Of a stretch of 64,000 nt of DNA, positions 1 to 9,557 are shown one piece after another. Within the stretch, counting starts at the first letter, position 1; each line of letters opens with the position of its first letter. This DNA comes from Arthrobacter sp. NtRootA1. Its GTDB lineage: Bacteria; Actinomycetota; Actinomycetes; Actinomycetales; Micrococcaceae. Where the stretch lies: contig NZ_AP024630.1 of assembly GCF_019976975.1 (NCBI RefSeq), positions 1,798,001-1,862,000 on the forward strand, read 5' to 3'. The notes under the pieces are model-generated. The model was not told the origin of the DNA. It saw nothing but the letters and a program-made list of their open reading frames with translations, and did no database searches. The translations under genes and the position numbers were made by a program.

Positions 1-40
1 TCAGTACGCGTTGGACCTGCTGGCCACGGGCTCAGCCTAG
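1..40 (+). CDS. 3' end of a probable RluA/RluD-family pseudouridine synthase (partial)
   Basis: An open frame entering from the left edge ends at TAG 38-40 and encodes the tail QYALDLLATGSA. The C-terminus of actinobacterial RluA-type 23S rRNA pseudouridine synthases usually reads like (P)xDLQxALDLL, and such a gene lies upstream of dnaE in related genomes. Only 12 residues are visible, so the assignment rests on that tail and on context. Confidence 0.45.
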   Translation, partial: QYALDLLATGSA

Positions 41-98
41 GCCATCCTTCCGGGCCGGCCCGGTCCAAGGGTTCCGCATTTTGTCAGGGGCGGGACGG

Positions 99-104
99 TA
101 GACT
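99..104 (+). promoter_or_regulatory. -10 box (TAGACT) of a likely leaderless dnaE
   Basis: TAGACT is followed by exactly 6 nt and then GTG at 111, the second codon of the longest reading. Transcription would begin at or next to that GTG. No convincing -35 or Shine-Dalgarno sequence is visible. Confidence 0.45.
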
Positions 105-107
105 GTC

Positions 108-3100
108 GTGGTGACTTCCAGCAATGATTCGTTCGTCCACCTGCACACCCACACCGAATACTCCATGCTGGATGGAGCGGCCAGGCTGGGTGAGCTGTTC
201 GATGAAACCGAACGCCTGGGGATGCCCGCCCTGGCCACCACTGATCACGGCTACCTCTTTGGTGCCTTCGATTTTTGGCGCAAGGCCACGGACAAGGGCA
301 TCAAGCCGATCATCGGCGTAGAAGCCTACGTAACCCCTGGTACGGCCCGGGGTGACAAGGAACGCGTCCGCTGGGGAGATGAGAGCCAGCGCAAAGACGA
401 TGTCTCAGGTGGTGGTTCCTACACCCACATGACGCTCTTGAGCTACAACAACGTGGGCATGCGGAACCTGTTCCGGGCTTCGTCCATTGCTTCGTTGGAT
501 TCCGTCTTCGGCAAGTGGCCCCGCCTGGATCGGGAACTGCTCAATACGTACTCCGAGGGGCTCATTGCCACTACGGGCTGCCCGTCCGGTGAAGTCCAGA
601 CCCGCCTTCGGCTTGGCCAGTACCGCGAAGCGCTGGAGGCCGCGGCAGAGTTCAGGGACATCTTTGGTGCGGAGAATTATTTCTGCGAACTGATGGACCA
701 TGGCCTGGACATTGAACGCCGTGTCACAGGGGACCTCCTGCGGCTGGCCAAGGACCTGAACCTTCCGTTGGTAGCCACCAACGACCTCCATTACACACAC
801 GAGCACGATGCCAAGGCCCACGAGGCACTGCTGGCCATTCAGTCCGGTTCCACGCTCCTTGAGCCCACCTACGATAATGGCGGGTCCCGTTTTGCCTTCT
901 CCGGCAGCGGCTATTACCTGAAATCCCCGCAGGAAATGCGTGAGCTTTTCCGCGACCACCCGGATGCTTGCGATAACACGCTGCTCATTGCAGAACGCTG
1001 TGAGGTGTCCTTCAACACTGACGCCAACTACATGCCGCGCTTTCCTTGCCCGCCGGGCGAGGACGAAACCTCCTGGCTGGTCAAGGAAGTGGACAAAGGG
1101 CTGGCCTACCGCTATCCGCAGGGCGTGCCGGACAAGGTGCGCAAGCAGGCTGACTACGAGCTCGGGGTCATCACCTCCATGGGCTTCCCCGGGTACTTCC
1201 TGGTGGTCGCCGACTTCATCAACTGGGCCAAGAACAACGGGATCCGTGTTGGTCCGGGGCGTGGTTCCGGTGCAGGCTCCATGGTGGCCTACGCCATGCG
1301 TATTACTGACCTTGATCCGCTCCAGCACGGCCTGATCTTCGAACGCTTCCTCAACCCGGACCGTGTCTCGATGCCTGACTTCGACGTCGACTTCGATGAC
1401 CGCCGCCGCTCCGAGGTGATCGACTATGTCACCAAGAAGTACGGCGACGAGCGCGTGGCGATGATCGTCACGTATGGAACCATCAAAACCAAGCAGGCGC
1501 TCAAGGACTCCTCCCGCGTGCTTGGCTACCCGTTCAGCATGGGAGAGCAGCTGACCAAGGCGCTCCCGCCCGCCGTCATGGCCAAGGACATCCCGCTAGC
1601 AGATATCCAAAACCCCGAGTCCAAGCGCTACAGCGAGGCAGGAGATTTCCGCCAGCTGATCGCCACGGATCCCGAGGCCGCCAAAGTCTTCGAGACCGCG
1701 CTGGGTATTGAGGGACTGAAGCGCCAGTGGGGCGTGCACGCGGCCGGCGTCATCATGTCCTCGGATCCCATCATTGATGTCATCCCTATCATGCGCCGTT
1801 TCCAGGACGGCCAGGTCATCACCCAGTTCGATTATCCGACGTCCGAAGGCCTCGGCCTGATCAAGATGGACTTCCTGGGCCTTCGAAACCTGACGATCAT
1901 TTCGGATGCCCTGGAAAACATCAAGATGAACCGCGGCATTGAACTGGACCTGGAAAACCTGGAACTCGACGATGCTGCGTCGTACGAGCTCCTGGCGCGC
2001 GGTGACACCTTGGGCGTGTTCCAGCTTGATGGTGGACCCATGCGGTCCCTCCTCAAGCTCATGAAGCCTGACAACTTTGAAGACATCTCCGCAGTTCTCG
2101 CGTTGTACCGGCCTGGACCCATGGGCGCCAACGCCCACACCGACTACGCCCTGCGCAAAAACGGGATCCAGGAAGTAATTCCCATCCACCCGGAGTTGGA
2201 AGAACCGCTCAAGGAAATCCTGGGCGGGACATTCGGCCTGATCGTGTACCAGGAACAGGTTATGGCGGTGGCGCAAAAGCTTGCCGGCTACTCGCTGGGC
2301 CAAGCCGATATCCTTCGCCGTGCCATGGGCAAGAAGAAGAAGTCGGAGCTGGACAAGCAGTTCGCCGGCTTCTCCCAAGGTATGCAGGACAACGGCTACT
2401 CCATGGCCGCCGTTAAGACGCTCTGGGACATTCTGCTTCCGTTCTCCGACTACGCCTTCAATAAAGCGCACTCGGCCGCTTACGGGGTCATTTCATACTG
2501 GACTGCCTACTTGAAGGCCCATTATGCGCCGGAGTACATGGCTGCCCTGCTCACCTCCGTCGGTGACGACAAGGACAAATCGGCTATCTATCTCAACGAG
2601 TGCCGCCGGATGGGCATTACCGTTCTTCCGCCGGACGTCAATGAATCCTCGTTGAACTTCACCCCTGTGGGAACGGACATCCGCTTCGGTATGGGGGCCA
2701 TCCGAAACGTCGGCGTTAACGTGGTGGAAGCCATGGTCTCTGCGCGGACCACCGAAGGCAGCTACACCTCCTTCAAGGACTTCCTGATGAAGGTCCCTGC
2801 AGTGGTCTGCAACAAGCGCACGATCGAATCCTTGATCAAGGCCGGCGCCTTCGACTCACTGGGACACCATCGCCGTGCTTTGGCCATGATCCACGAAGAG
2901 GCCATCGACTCCGTTATCACCCTCAAGCGCAACGAGGCAATCGGCCAGTTCGATCTCTTCGCCGGCTTCGAGGACCAGGAACCTGAAGCTTCGCTGACTA
3001 CGGAAATTCCGGACCTTCCTGAATGGGAGAAGAAGGACAAGCTGTCCTTCGAGCGCGACATGCTGGGCCTGTATGTTTCGGATCATCCCTTGCAGGGCTT

Positions 3101-3668
3101 GGAAGGCGTCCTCAGCCAGCATGCCGAGCAGTCCATTACCTCGATCATCGCCGAAGACGGACCGCACGACGGCGCGATAGTCACCATCGCGGGCATGATC
3201 ACCTCGTTGAGCCGCAGGATCGCCAAGGCCAGTGGCAACGCCTACGCCCGTGCCGAGATTGAAGACCTGGGCGGCTCCATGGAGGTCATGTTCTTCGGCC
3301 AGGTGTACGGGCCCATCGCCTCCGTCCTGGCTGAAGACCTGATCGTGGTGGTCAAGGGCCGCCTCCAGCGCAGGGACGACGGAGCCGTGACGCTGAACTG
3401 CATGGAACTCTCGGTGCCGGATCTCAGTGAGAGTGTGAACGGACCGGTGGTGATCACTATTCCAACGTTCAAGGCCACCGAAGCAGTGGTTACTGACCTT
3501 CGGGATGTGCTGCGGACGCATCGGGGCAACTCCGAGGTCCGGCTCAAGCTCATGGGGGACACGAAAGTTGAGGTCATGGGGCTTCCCGTGCACATGCGGG
3601 TCAACCCCAGCCCATCGCTCTTTGGCGACCTGAAAGTCCTGTTGGGTCCGGCCTGCCTGGATAACTAG
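108..3668 (+). CDS. dnaE: DNA polymerase III alpha subunit
   Basis: This is the replicative polymerase catalytic subunit, which extends leading and lagging strands with the beta clamp. The 1186-aa length is normal for DnaE1. An N-terminal PHP domain opens with the HLHTHTEYSMLDG motif (about residues 11-23). The polymerase core carries PDFDVDF at about 423-429, whose aspartates (424, 426) bind catalytic metal. A tandem HhH region and an OB fold follow in the C-terminal third. Two consecutive GTG codons (108 and 111) can start it. There is no good ribosome site, and a TAGACT box ends 6 nt before 111, so leaderless initiation at 111 is plausible. It follows the RluA-like gene closely, so read-through may also contribute. 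Confidence 0.97.
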   Translation: MVTSSNDSFVHLHTHTEYSMLDGAARLGELFDETERLGMPALATTDHGYLFGAFDFWRKATDKGIKPIIGVEAYVTPGTARGDKERVRWGDESQRKDDVSGGGSYTHMTLLSYNNVGMRNLFRASSIASLDSVFGKWPRLDRELLNTYSEGLIATTGCPSGEVQTRLRLGQYREALEAAAEFRDIFGAENYFCELMDHGLDIERRVTGDLLRLAKDLNLPLVATNDLHYTHEHDAKAHEALLAIQSGSTLLEPTYDNGGSRFAFSGSGYYLKSPQEMRELFRDHPDACDNTLLIAERCEVSFNTDANYMPRFPCPPGEDETSWLVKEVDKGLAYRYPQGVPDKVRKQADYELGVITSMGFPGYFLVVADFINWAKNNGIRVGPGRGSGAGSMVAYAMRITDLDPLQHGLIFERFLNPDRVSMPDFDVDFDDRRRSEVIDYVTKKYGDERVAMIVTYGTIKTKQALKDSSRVLGYPFSMGEQLTKALPPAVMAKDIPLADIQNPESKRYSEAGDFRQLIATDPEAAKVFETALGIEGLKRQWGVHAAGVIMSSDPIIDVIPIMRRFQDGQVITQFDYPTSEGLGLIKMDFLGLRNLTIISDALENIKMNRGIELDLENLELDDAASYELLARGDTLGVFQLDGGPMRSLLKLMKPDNFEDISAVLALYRPGPMGANAHTDYALRKNGIQEVIPIHPELEEPLKEILGGTFGLIVYQEQVMAVAQKLAGYSLGQADILRRAMGKKKKSELDKQFAGFSQGMQDNGYSMAAVKTLWDILLPFSDYAFNKAHSAAYGVISYWTAYLKAHYAPEYMAALLTSVGDDKDKSAIYLNECRRMGITVLPPDVNESSLNFTPVGTDIRFGMGAIRNVGVNVVEAMVSARTTEGSYTSFKDFLMKVPAVVCNKRTIESLIKAGAFDSLGHHRRALAMIHEEAIDSVITLKRNEAIGQFDLFAGFEDQEPEASLTTEIPDLPEWEKKDKLSFERDMLGLYVSDHPLQGLEGVLSQHAEQSITSIIAEDGPHDGAIVTIAGMITSLSRRIAKASGNAYARAEIEDLGGSMEVMFFGQVYGPIASVLAEDLIVVVKGRLQRRDDGAVTLNCMELSVPDLSESVNGPVVITIPTFKATEAVVTDLRDVLRTHRGNSEVRLKLMGDTKVEVMGLPVHMRVNPSPSLFGDLKVLLGPACLDN

Positions 3669-3698
3669 CGCAGTGGAAGGCCGGAATGCTGGAGGAGG

Positions 3699-4199
3699 CT
3701 AGATTTCGTAGTCCAGTGGCCTCGGCTGGCTGTAACCGCCACCGTGATAGAGCAGGGGAGCGCCGTCGTCGCCCACCTGGCCGTCCACGACTTCCACGAC
3801 CACCACAGCGTTGTTCTCAAACGACAACCGCATTTGGATCTTTCCCACCAGCCAACCTGCGACGTCCTTGAGAATGGGGACGTCGAACGGACCTGGCTCC
3901 CAGTGATCACCCTCGAAGCGGTCCCGCGTCTTCGCGAAGCGATCTGCCAGCGCCTGGTTCTCCAGTCCGAGCATGTGCACGCCAATGTAGTTGGCATTGG
4001 CGATGGCCGGCCAGGAACTTGAGCTTCGGGCCATGTTAAAGGTGAAACGTGGCGGTTCGGCGGACAGGGATGCAACGGAGGTGGCAGTGAAGCCGAAGGG
4101 CTTGCCATTGAGGTTGGCTGTGATGATGGCCACCCCGGCGGCATGGCGGCGGAACATTTCCCTGAACGTCTTTTCGAAGCCGGATAGTTCGCTTGCCAC
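3699..4199 (-). CDS. flavin reductase family protein (FMN-binding split barrel)
   Basis: A 166-aa protein typical of the flavin reductase / HpaC-like family, which reduces FMN or FAD with NAD(P)H, often for a partner monooxygenase. The N-terminal part has the family signature: FRRHAAGVAIITAN, then GFTATSVASLSAEPPRFTFN. A C-terminal GDG-APLLYHGGGY segment is also typical. It starts at GTG 4199, preceded by AGGAG. It converges on dnaE with a 30-nt gap, and no partner oxygenase is adjacent, so its physiological substrate is unknown. A TTAACA-N19-TAAAAT promoter can be read on the minus strand at 4304-4274. Confidence 0.85.
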   Translation of the reverse strand: MASELSGFEKTFREMFRRHAAGVAIITANLNGKPFGFTATSVASLSAEPPRFTFNMARSSSSWPAIANANYIGVHMLGLENQALADRFAKTRDRFEGDHWEPGPFDVPILKDVAGWLVGKIQMRLSFENNAVVVVEVVDGQVGDDGAPLLYHGGGYSQPRPLDYEI

Positions 4200-4301
4200 G
4201 TTGATGAATCTCCTGGAACTGGGGTCGGGGGCGTCTTTCTCTCAGGGTATTCCTCCCTGTGCCCCACTTCTCTATTTTAATGGGCACACGTGAACCTTTG
4301 T

Positions 4302-4307
4302 TAATGT
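4302..4307 (+). promoter_or_regulatory. -10 box (TAATGT) before 4315, likely leaderless
   Basis: TAATGT is followed by 7 nt and then ATG 4315. This favours ATG 4315 over the in-frame GTG 4306, which lies partly inside the box. Confidence 0.4.
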
Positions 4308-4314
4308 GAGTTCC

Positions 4315-4845
4315 ATGACTCAGCCCACTGTGCACGTTCCCGCGGAAATCCAGCCCGACGCCGCAACTCCCTGGCGTTCGCGGGACGCCCTGTGGCTTGT
4401 CCTACCCGCGGCTGCGGGGGTAGTCATAGGCATTCTCTGGTGGATTCTGGCGCCGGGAGGGGGAAACCTGGTATCGGGGAACCCCGAACTGGCAAATCCT
4501 GCAAACCCGGATTCGTGGTTGCCGCGCGATTTGGTCCTTGCCGGGCTGATGCTGGTGGCCGGGTGTGTCACCGGCCTGATGCTCGACGGAAAGCTCCAGG
4601 GAACCGGGGCCGGCAGGCGGTTGGCGTTGGCACTGGCAGGGGGCGCGGCCGGCGCAGCGATTGCCTGGGTGGTTGGCTTGGTTGCAGCGCAGCTATGGGG
4701 ACCCGCTCCGGACCCTTCCCTGGGTGCCGACTACGGTTTCACTCTTCGCTCCTACGCCGTCCTCGTCTTGTGGCCCGGCGCTATGGCGTTCGTGACGTTT
4801 GTACTGGCGCTGTTCGGGGTTCTTTCCAGGAAGCCCGTAAAATAG
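4315..4845 (+). CDS. small integral membrane protein upstream of hisD (DUF2567-like)
   Basis: A 176-aa protein with four hydrophobic stretches: about residues 25-45, 75-93, 103-123 and 145-168. A Gly/Pro/Asn-rich loop lies between the first two. I recognise no catalytic motif. Its size and pattern resemble actinobacterial DUF2567 membrane proteins, but that is a family resemblance, not a demonstrated match. An in-frame GTG at 4306 would add three residues; I prefer ATG 4315 because a TANNNT box sits just upstream. Its stop is 4 nt before the hisD start, so the two may be co-transcribed. Confidence 0.75.
   Translation: MTQPTVHVPAEIQPDAATPWRSRDALWLVLPAAAGVVIGILWWILAPGGGNLVSGNPELANPANPDSWLPRDLVLAGLMLVAGCVTGLMLDGKLQGTGAGRRLALALAGGAAGAAIAWVVGLVAAQLWGPAPDPSLGADYGFTLRSYAVLVLWPGAMAFVTFVLALFGVLSRKPVK
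4838..4843 (+). promoter_or_regulatory. -10-like box (TAAAAT) before hisD
   Basis: TAAAAT then 6 nt then the hisD GTG. The box overlaps the last codons (PVK-stop) of the preceding gene, so it may be coincidental. If real it gives hisD its own leaderless transcript. Confidence 0.35.
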
Positions 4846-4849
4846 CCGG

Positions 4850-6223
4850 GTGACCACTTCTTCGGATACCTCCGCCCCTGCCGCTGCATCCTTGAATTTC
4901 CGCAGTATCGATTTCCGCGGCCGCCACCTCTCGCTGGCTGAACTGCGCGCTGCTGTACCCAGGGCGAAGCATCAGACGATGGCAGATGCGGAGCAGAGGG
5001 TCCTGGACATTATGGGAGCCGTTCGCAGCCGCGGTTTTGCCGCTCTGACCGAACTTGCAAGGAACTTCGACGGCGTTGAACAGTCCCACCCGCGGGTACC
5101 TGCCGAGGCGCTTGCCAAGGCCTTGGCTGACATTGATCCCAGTGTCCGCGCCGCGTTGGAAGAGTCGATCAGCCGGGCCAGGCAGTTTGCCGATCAGCAG
5201 CGTCCAGCCAATGTTGACGTCGCTTTGGCTGATGGCGCGGTTGTCAGCCAGAACTGGATTCCGGTGGGGCGTGTTGGGCTGTATGTCCCGGGTGGTCTCG
5301 CGCCTCTGGCCTCCTCGGTGATCATGAACGTTGTTCCCGCCGTTGCTGCAGGTGTCGAATCCATCGCCTTGGCTTCGCCGCCTCAAAAGGACTTCGGCGG
5401 ACTTCCGCACCCCACCATCCTCGCGGCGGCAGCGCTGCTGGGAATCGATGAGGTCTACGCGATTGGCGGTGCCCAGGCGATCATTTCGTTTGCCTACGGC
5501 GTCCCCGGTTCGGAGGGAGTATCTCCTATCGAGCCTGTGGATCTCGTCACGGGACCTGGCAATATTTTCGTCGCCACTGCCAAGAGGCTGGTGAAGGGAG
5601 TCGTTGGCATCGATTCCGAGGCAGGAACTACCGAGATCGCTATCCTGGCCGATTCCACTGCCCAGTCCGCACTGGTGGCTGCCGATCTCATTAGCCAGGC
5701 CGAGCACGATCCCAAGGCCGCCTCTGTCCTGGTGACGGACTCCGCTGACCTGGCGGACGCCGTCGTGGGTGAATTGGCACGGCAAGCAGCCGCTACGAAG
5801 CACAGCGCACGCGTCCTTGAGGCACTCTCCGGTCCGCAATCGGGTGTGGTGCTGGTGGATGACCTGGAACAGGGGATTGCGGTTTGCAATGCCTACGCCG
5901 CTGAGCACCTTGAGATCATGACGGCGGACGCACCGGCGGTGGCGGCGAGGATCCGCAACGCCGGAGCCATTTTCGTGGGGGACTACAGCCCCGTGAGCCT
6001 TGGCGACTATTGCGCAGGGTCAAACCACGTGCTGCCCACGAGCGGTACCGCTGCCTTCTCCTCGGGGCTGAACGTCACCACCTTCTTGCGCGCAGTGCAG
6101 GTCATCAACTACAACCGTACGGCTCTGGAGCAAGTCAGTGGCCACATCGTGAGTTTGGCCGGGGCCGAGGACCTTCCAGGACATGGGGATGCGGTCAGGA
6201 TCCGCTTCAACGGACGAAGCTGA
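4850..6223 (+). CDS. hisD: histidinol dehydrogenase
   Basis: Catalyses the last two steps of histidine synthesis, oxidising L-histidinol to L-histidine with two NAD+ at a zinc site. The 457-aa length is slightly above the common 430-440 because of an N-terminal extension of about 20 residues, as in other actinobacteria. Visible motifs are [22 protein letters not shown], the zinc-binding QAEHD, and the catalytic pair E352-H353 in AYAAEHLEI. It starts at GTG 4850. The rest of the his operon is not directly downstream; nrdR follows after about 200 nt containing its own signals. Confidence 0.96.
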   Translation: MTTSSDTSAPAAASLNFRSIDFRGRHLSLAELRAAVPRAKHQTMADAEQRVLDIMGAVRSRGFAALTELARNFDGVEQSHPRVPAEALAKALADIDPSVRAALEESISRARQFADQQRPANVDVALADGAVVSQNWIPVGRVGLYVPGGLAPLASSVIMNVVPAVAAGVESIALASPPQKDFGGLPHPTILAAAALLGIDEVYAIGGAQAIISFAYGVPGSEGVSPIEPVDLVTGPGNIFVATAKRLVKGVVGIDSEAGTTEIAILADSTAQSALVAADLISQAEHDPKAASVLVTDSADLADAVVGELARQAAATKHSARVLEALSGPQSGVVLVDDLEQGIAVCNAYAAEHLEIMTADAPAVAARIRNAGAIFVGDYSPVSLGDYCAGSNHVLPTSGTAAFSSGLNVTTFLRAVQVINYNRTALEQVSGHIVSLAGAEDLPGHGDAVRIRFNGRS

Positions 6224-6256
6224 CGTCAGAACCCTCACAGGCTAAACGGGACCTGA

Positions 6257-6294
6257 CCACTACATATGCGGGTCATCACTACTACATGTAGTAA
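6257..6294 (+). promoter_or_regulatory. candidate NrdR-box pair upstream of nrdR
   Basis: Two related sites: CCACTACATATGCGGG (6257-6272) and one centred on TACTACATGTAGTA (6280-6293, a perfect palindrome). Both share ACTACAT and their centres are 22 bp apart, two helical turns. Each matches the published NrdR-box pattern (ACAC-A/T-ATAT-type) at about 10 of 16 positions. They lie just upstream of a possible promoter (TTGTCA 6303-6308, N18, TAAACT 6327-6332). Autoregulation of nrdR is an inference. Confidence 0.45.
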
Positions 6295-6332
6295 TTACAA
6301 GCTTGTCATTACGGTGTCATCGAACGTAAACT

Positions 6333-6359
6333 GGTGCCGGAAGAGAATCTTCCGGCACC
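6333..6359 (+). terminator. 11-bp perfect hairpin between hisD and nrdR
   Basis: GGTGCCGGAAG pairs with CTTCCGGCACC around a 5-nt loop and is followed by TTTGCGTTT. It could terminate hisD transcripts. If the promoter proposed at 6303-6332 is used, it would instead sit at the 5' end of the nrdR mRNA. Confidence 0.5.
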
Positions 6360-6420
6360 TTTGCGTTTCCGGCACCCTGCCGGTGTAACGCGGGCCGGAG
6401 CTGATCAGGGGAGGCCCAGC

Positions 6421-6924
6421 GTGTACTGTCCGTTCTGCCGGAATCCTGACTCGCGCGTCGTGGACAGCCGCATGGCTGACGACGGAACTTCCATCCGGCG
6501 CCGCCGGCAATGCCCTGAGTGCGGGCGACGCTTCACCACGGTGGAAACCACAAGCCTGTCCGTCATCAAGCGTTCGGGAGTCGGGGAGCCGTTCAGCCGC
6601 ATCAAAGTCATCAGCGGTGTGCGGAAAGCGTGCCAGGGCCGCCCTGTCACGGAAGACGATCTGGCCATGCTGGCGCAGGAAGTCGAGGAGAACATCCGCT
6701 CTTCGGGTGCCGCTGAAATCGACGCCCACGAAGTAGGCCTTGCCATTCTTGGTCCGTTGCGGAAACTGGATGAGGTGGCGTACCTGCGGTTTGCCAGCGT
6801 CTATCAAGCATTCGAGTCGCTCGAAGACTTCGAATCCGCAATATCCTTGCTGCGGCATGAGGCCGAGGCCCACGCCAAAGCCGGGGCCAAGGAAGCGAAA
6901 GGCTCCGAGAAAAGCCAGCTTTAG
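6421..6924 (+). CDS. nrdR: transcriptional repressor NrdR
   Basis: Zinc-ribbon/ATP-cone repressor of ribonucleotide reductase genes that senses ATP/dATP. The 167-aa length is normal for the family. I start at GTG 6421 because it gives the canonical N-terminus (M)[12 protein letters not shown] and is preceded by AGGGGAGG; longer upstream readings lack family similarity. The zinc ribbon uses C3, C6, C31 and C34, followed by RRFTTVE. The ATP cone covers about residues 49-139. No nrd genes are in the window, so its targets lie elsewhere, possibly including itself through the sites at 6257-6294. The 3' end overlaps the convergent SDR gene by 4 nt. Confidence 0.96.
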   Translation: MYCPFCRNPDSRVVDSRMADDGTSIRRRRQCPECGRRFTTVETTSLSVIKRSGVGEPFSRIKVISGVRKACQGRPVTEDDLAMLAQEVEENIRSSGAAEIDAHEVGLAILGPLRKLDEVAYLRFASVYQAFESLEDFESAISLLRHEAEAHAKAGAKEAKGSEKSQL

Positions 6925-7667
6925 CGGCCGCCGGACACCGGGAGGACTGCTCCAGTAATGTAGCCGGCCTCGCCGGACATTAACCACATCACAGCCGCCG
7001 CCACCTCTTCAGGTTCAGCGCCCCGGCCCATGGGAATGGTTGGATTGAGCCGTTCTACGCGGTCGGGCATTCCTGCGGCTGCGTGGAGTCCGGTGTTGGT
7101 ACTGCCGGGAGCCACAGCGTTGACACGAATGCCCTGCTTTGCCACTTCCGCGGCCAGGCCCACCGTCAAAACGTCCACCGCACCTTTCGACGCCGCGTAG
7201 TGAACCCATGTCCCGGGGGAACCGGCCTTTGTTGCGGTCGAGGAAATGTTGATGATCGAACCACCTGGACCGCCGTGGTCGGTAGAGAGTCTTCGGACCC
7301 CTTCCTGGCACATGAAAATCATGCCTGCCACGTTCACGTCCATGACGCGCTGCACGGTCTCGGCAGGCACCTCTGCCAGTGTTCCGATGCGGTTGCCCGT
7401 AATGGCCGCATTGTTGATGACGGCTGTTAATGGCCCCCAAGCTGCGGCCGCATCGAACAAGCGCCCGACGTCGGCGGGCTGGCTGACGTCGGCCTGCACG
7501 GCCAGCGCCCTACCTCCCTGCGCGTGGATGTCCTCAACCACTGCATTAGCACCCTCGGCGTCCAACGAGTAGTTGACCACTACGCCATACCCGGAACGTG
7601 CCGCCGCGTTTGCAACTGCCGCGCCAATTCCGCGGCTGGCACCCGTGACGATCGCGATTCCGGGCAT
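6921..7667 (-). CDS. SDR family oxidoreductase
   Basis: Classical short-chain dehydrogenase of about 248 aa with a Rossmann fold. The cofactor motif TGASRGIG lies near the N-terminus, NNAAITG after beta-4, and the catalytic Ser (NISSTA) / Tyr-Lys (YAASK, about Y147 and K151) follow. It resembles FabG-like and glucose-1-dehydrogenase-like members, so the substrate cannot be told from sequence. The ATG at 7667 gives a natural SDR N-terminus; a TTG at 7688 would add seven residues. It lies 27 nt downstream of ppgK on the same strand, so the two are probably one transcript. It overlaps nrdR tail-to-tail. Confidence 0.88.
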   Translation of the reverse strand: MPGIAIVTGASRGIGAAVANAAARSGYGVVVNYSLDAEGANAVVEDIHAQGGRALAVQADVSQPADVGRLFDAAAAWGPLTAVINNAAITGNRIGTLAEVPAETVQRVMDVNVAGMIFMCQEGVRRLSTDHGGPGGSIINISSTATKAGSPGTWVHYAASKGAVDVLTVGLAAEVAKQGIRVNAVAPGSTNTGLHAAAGMPDRVERLNPTIPMGRGAEPEEVAAAVMWLMSGEAGYITGAVLPVSGGR

Positions 7668-7694
7668 GGCGTCGTAGTCCACAGGCAACCTCAG

Positions 7695-8531
7695 CTACTT
7701 GGCGAGCTTGTGGTGCAGAGCGACCTCAAGGGCAGCGCCCACGATGCCGGCGTCGTTCTTCAACTTGGCGGTGACAATTTCGGTGCGCAATTGCAGGTGC
7801 GGGAAATATTCATCCGAGCGCTTGGAGATGCCGCCGCCGATAATGAAAAGTTCCGGGGAGAACAGGAACTCGACGTGCTGCAGGTAGCGGTTGAGCAGGA
7901 CGCCGTACTCGTCCCAGCTCAAGCCATCGCGTTCGCGGGCCACGGCTGACGCCTTGGTTTCGGCGTCGAATCCGTCAACCTCAAGGTGACCGAGCTCGGC
8001 GTTGGGCACCAATTGGCCGTTGAAGATGAAGGCGGAGCCGATGCCGGTGCCGAGCGTGATGACCAGGACGGTGCCGTCCACGCCCTCGCCGGCGCCATAG
8101 CGAGCCTCTGCGAGACCTGCGGCGTCGGCGTCGTTGATGACCTCGACGGGGCGGCCTAGGCGGTCAGTGAACTTCTTATCGATGTCGGTGCCCAGCCAAG
8201 ACTTGTCCACATTTGCGGCAGAGTTGACCACACCGTGCTGAATGATTCCCGGGAAGGTGACACCCACCGGGGAATCCGCGGCAGGGGCGTCGGGGCGGCT
8301 GGAAAGCTCTTTGACGATCTCTGCCACAACTTCGGCTACTGCCTCGGGAGTGGCGGGCTGTGGCGTGGGAACGCGAAAGCGTTCGCCGATCAGCTTGCCC
8401 TTCTTGAGGTCGACGATGCCGCCTTTGATGCCCGTTCCGCCGATGTCGATTCCGATCAGCGGCGCGTTCTTGTGGGTCTTCTCATCCTTCTTGGACAATG
8501 CAATTCCGATCATGGCAGGAGGGGTGGGCAT
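7695..8531 (-). CDS. ppgK: polyphosphate glucokinase (ROK family)
   Basis: Phosphorylates glucose to glucose-6-phosphate using inorganic polyphosphate, and usually ATP as well; a characteristic actinobacterial enzyme. The 278-aa product has the ROK phosphate motif [10 protein letters not shown] (about 29-38), the catalytic-Asp segment [13 protein letters not shown], the second phosphate loop [10 protein letters not shown] and the ELGHLEVDG segment. It lacks the zinc-binding Cys cluster of regulatory ROK proteins, which fits a PPGK. The first 20 residues are unconserved; starts at 8531 or 8513 are both possible. It lies about 40 nt after map on the same strand and probably shares its transcript. 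Confidence 0.93.
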   Translation of the reverse strand: MPTPPAMIGIALSKKDEKTHKNAPLIGIDIGGTGIKGGIVDLKKGKLIGERFRVPTPQPATPEAVAEVVAEIVKELSSRPDAPAADSPVGVTFPGIIQHGVVNSAANVDKSWLGTDIDKKFTDRLGRPVEVINDADAAGLAEARYGAGEGVDGTVLVITLGTGIGSAFIFNGQLVPNAELGHLEVDGFDAETKASAVARERDGLSWDEYGVLLNRYLQHVEFLFSPELFIIGGGISKRSDEYFPHLQLRTEIVTAKLKNDAGIVGAALEVALHHKLAK

Positions 8532-8570
8532 GGCGCAGCCGCCCGGGGCTGCGGTTGACCTTCCGGAAAG

Positions 8571-9449
8571 CTAGGGAAGGGTCAGGATTTCCGCGCCGGT
8601 CTCGGTGACCAGCAGGGTGTGCTCGAATTGGGCCGTGCGCTTGTGGTCCCTGGTAACAACCGTCCAGTCGTCGGACCACATATCCCATTCGATGGTGCCA
8701 AGGGTCAGCATGGGTTCGATGGTGAAGACCATGCCTGCCTCGATCACGGTGTTGTACGCCGGGGCTGCGTCGTAATGCGGAATGATGAGGCCTGTGTGGA
8801 ACGCCTCGCCAACACCGTGGCCAGTGAAATCCCGAACTACGCCATAGCCGAAGCGCTTGGCGTAGGACTGGATCGCGCGACCGATTACGTTGATTTCGCG
8901 GCCGGGGGCCACGGCCTTGATGGCCCGGTTGAGCGACTCCTGCGTACGCTCAACCAGCAAACGGGATTCCTCGTCCACGTCGCCAACCAAGAAAGTGTAA
9001 TTGGTATCCCCATGGACTCCGCCGATGAAAGCGGTGATGTCAATGTTCAGGATGTCTCCATCCTGAACCACCGTGGAATCGGGGATGCCGTGGCAGATAA
9101 CTTCATTGAGGGAAGAGCAGAGGGACTTCGGGAAGCCCCGGTAGCCCAGCGTGGAGGGGTAGGCATTGTGGTCCACAAGGAACTCATGGCCAATCTTGTC
9201 CAACTGGTCCGTCGTCACGCCAGGCTGGATGTGCTTGCCAACTTCAACGATGGCCTGGGCAGCGATCCTGCTGGCGATACGGATCTTCTCGATGGTCTCC
9301 GCTGACTTCACTTCGGAGCCGGTGAACTTGCTGGGTGCCTTCTTGCCGACGTACTCGGGGCGGGGGATCGACGCCGGGACGGGCCGTTCAGGGCTGATGA
9401 TTCCCGGAGTTAGCGTGCCGATGGGTGCGGTCGAAGCAAGAGAAGGCAT
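8571..9449 (-). CDS. map: type I methionine aminopeptidase
   Basis: Removes N-terminal methionine from nascent proteins. The 292-aa product has an N-terminal extension of about 40 residues before the pita-bread catalytic domain, as in the longer actinobacterial MetAP. The metal ligands are all visible in order: two Asp in [19 protein letters not shown], His in [10 protein letters not shown], Glu in FTIEPML and Glu in QFEHTLLV. I start at ATG 9449 (MPSLAST). A TATGAT box ends 6 nt before it, so the mRNA is probably leaderless. It heads a minus-strand run with ppgK and the SDR. Confidence 0.96.
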   Translation of the reverse strand: MPSLASTAPIGTLTPGIISPERPVPASIPRPEYVGKKAPSKFTGSEVKSAETIEKIRIASRIAAQAIVEVGKHIQPGVTTDQLDKIGHEFLVDHNAYPSTLGYRGFPKSLCSSLNEVICHGIPDSTVVQDGDILNIDITAFIGGVHGDTNYTFLVGDVDEESRLLVERTQESLNRAIKAVAPGREINVIGRAIQSYAKRFGYGVVRDFTGHGVGEAFHTGLIIPHYDAAPAYNTVIEAGMVFTIEPMLTLGTIEWDMWSDDWTVVTRDHKRTAQFEHTLLVTETGAEILTLP

Positions 9450-9455
9450 AGATTG

Positions 9456-9461
9456 ATCATA
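9456..9461 (-). promoter_or_regulatory. -10 box (TATGAT) of leaderless map
   Basis: On the minus strand TATGAT is followed by 6 nt and then ATG 9449. The near-consensus box and its exact spacing make this one of the best leaderless candidates here. Confidence 0.55.
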
Positions 9462-9557
9462 TAAGGCACACAAGAGACGTAAGTAACAAAGCGCGGCTGG
9501 GCCCACGTGACTCCGCCAACGTTACGCGTTTGAGGGCAACCGGGACGAGGAGGAGAC

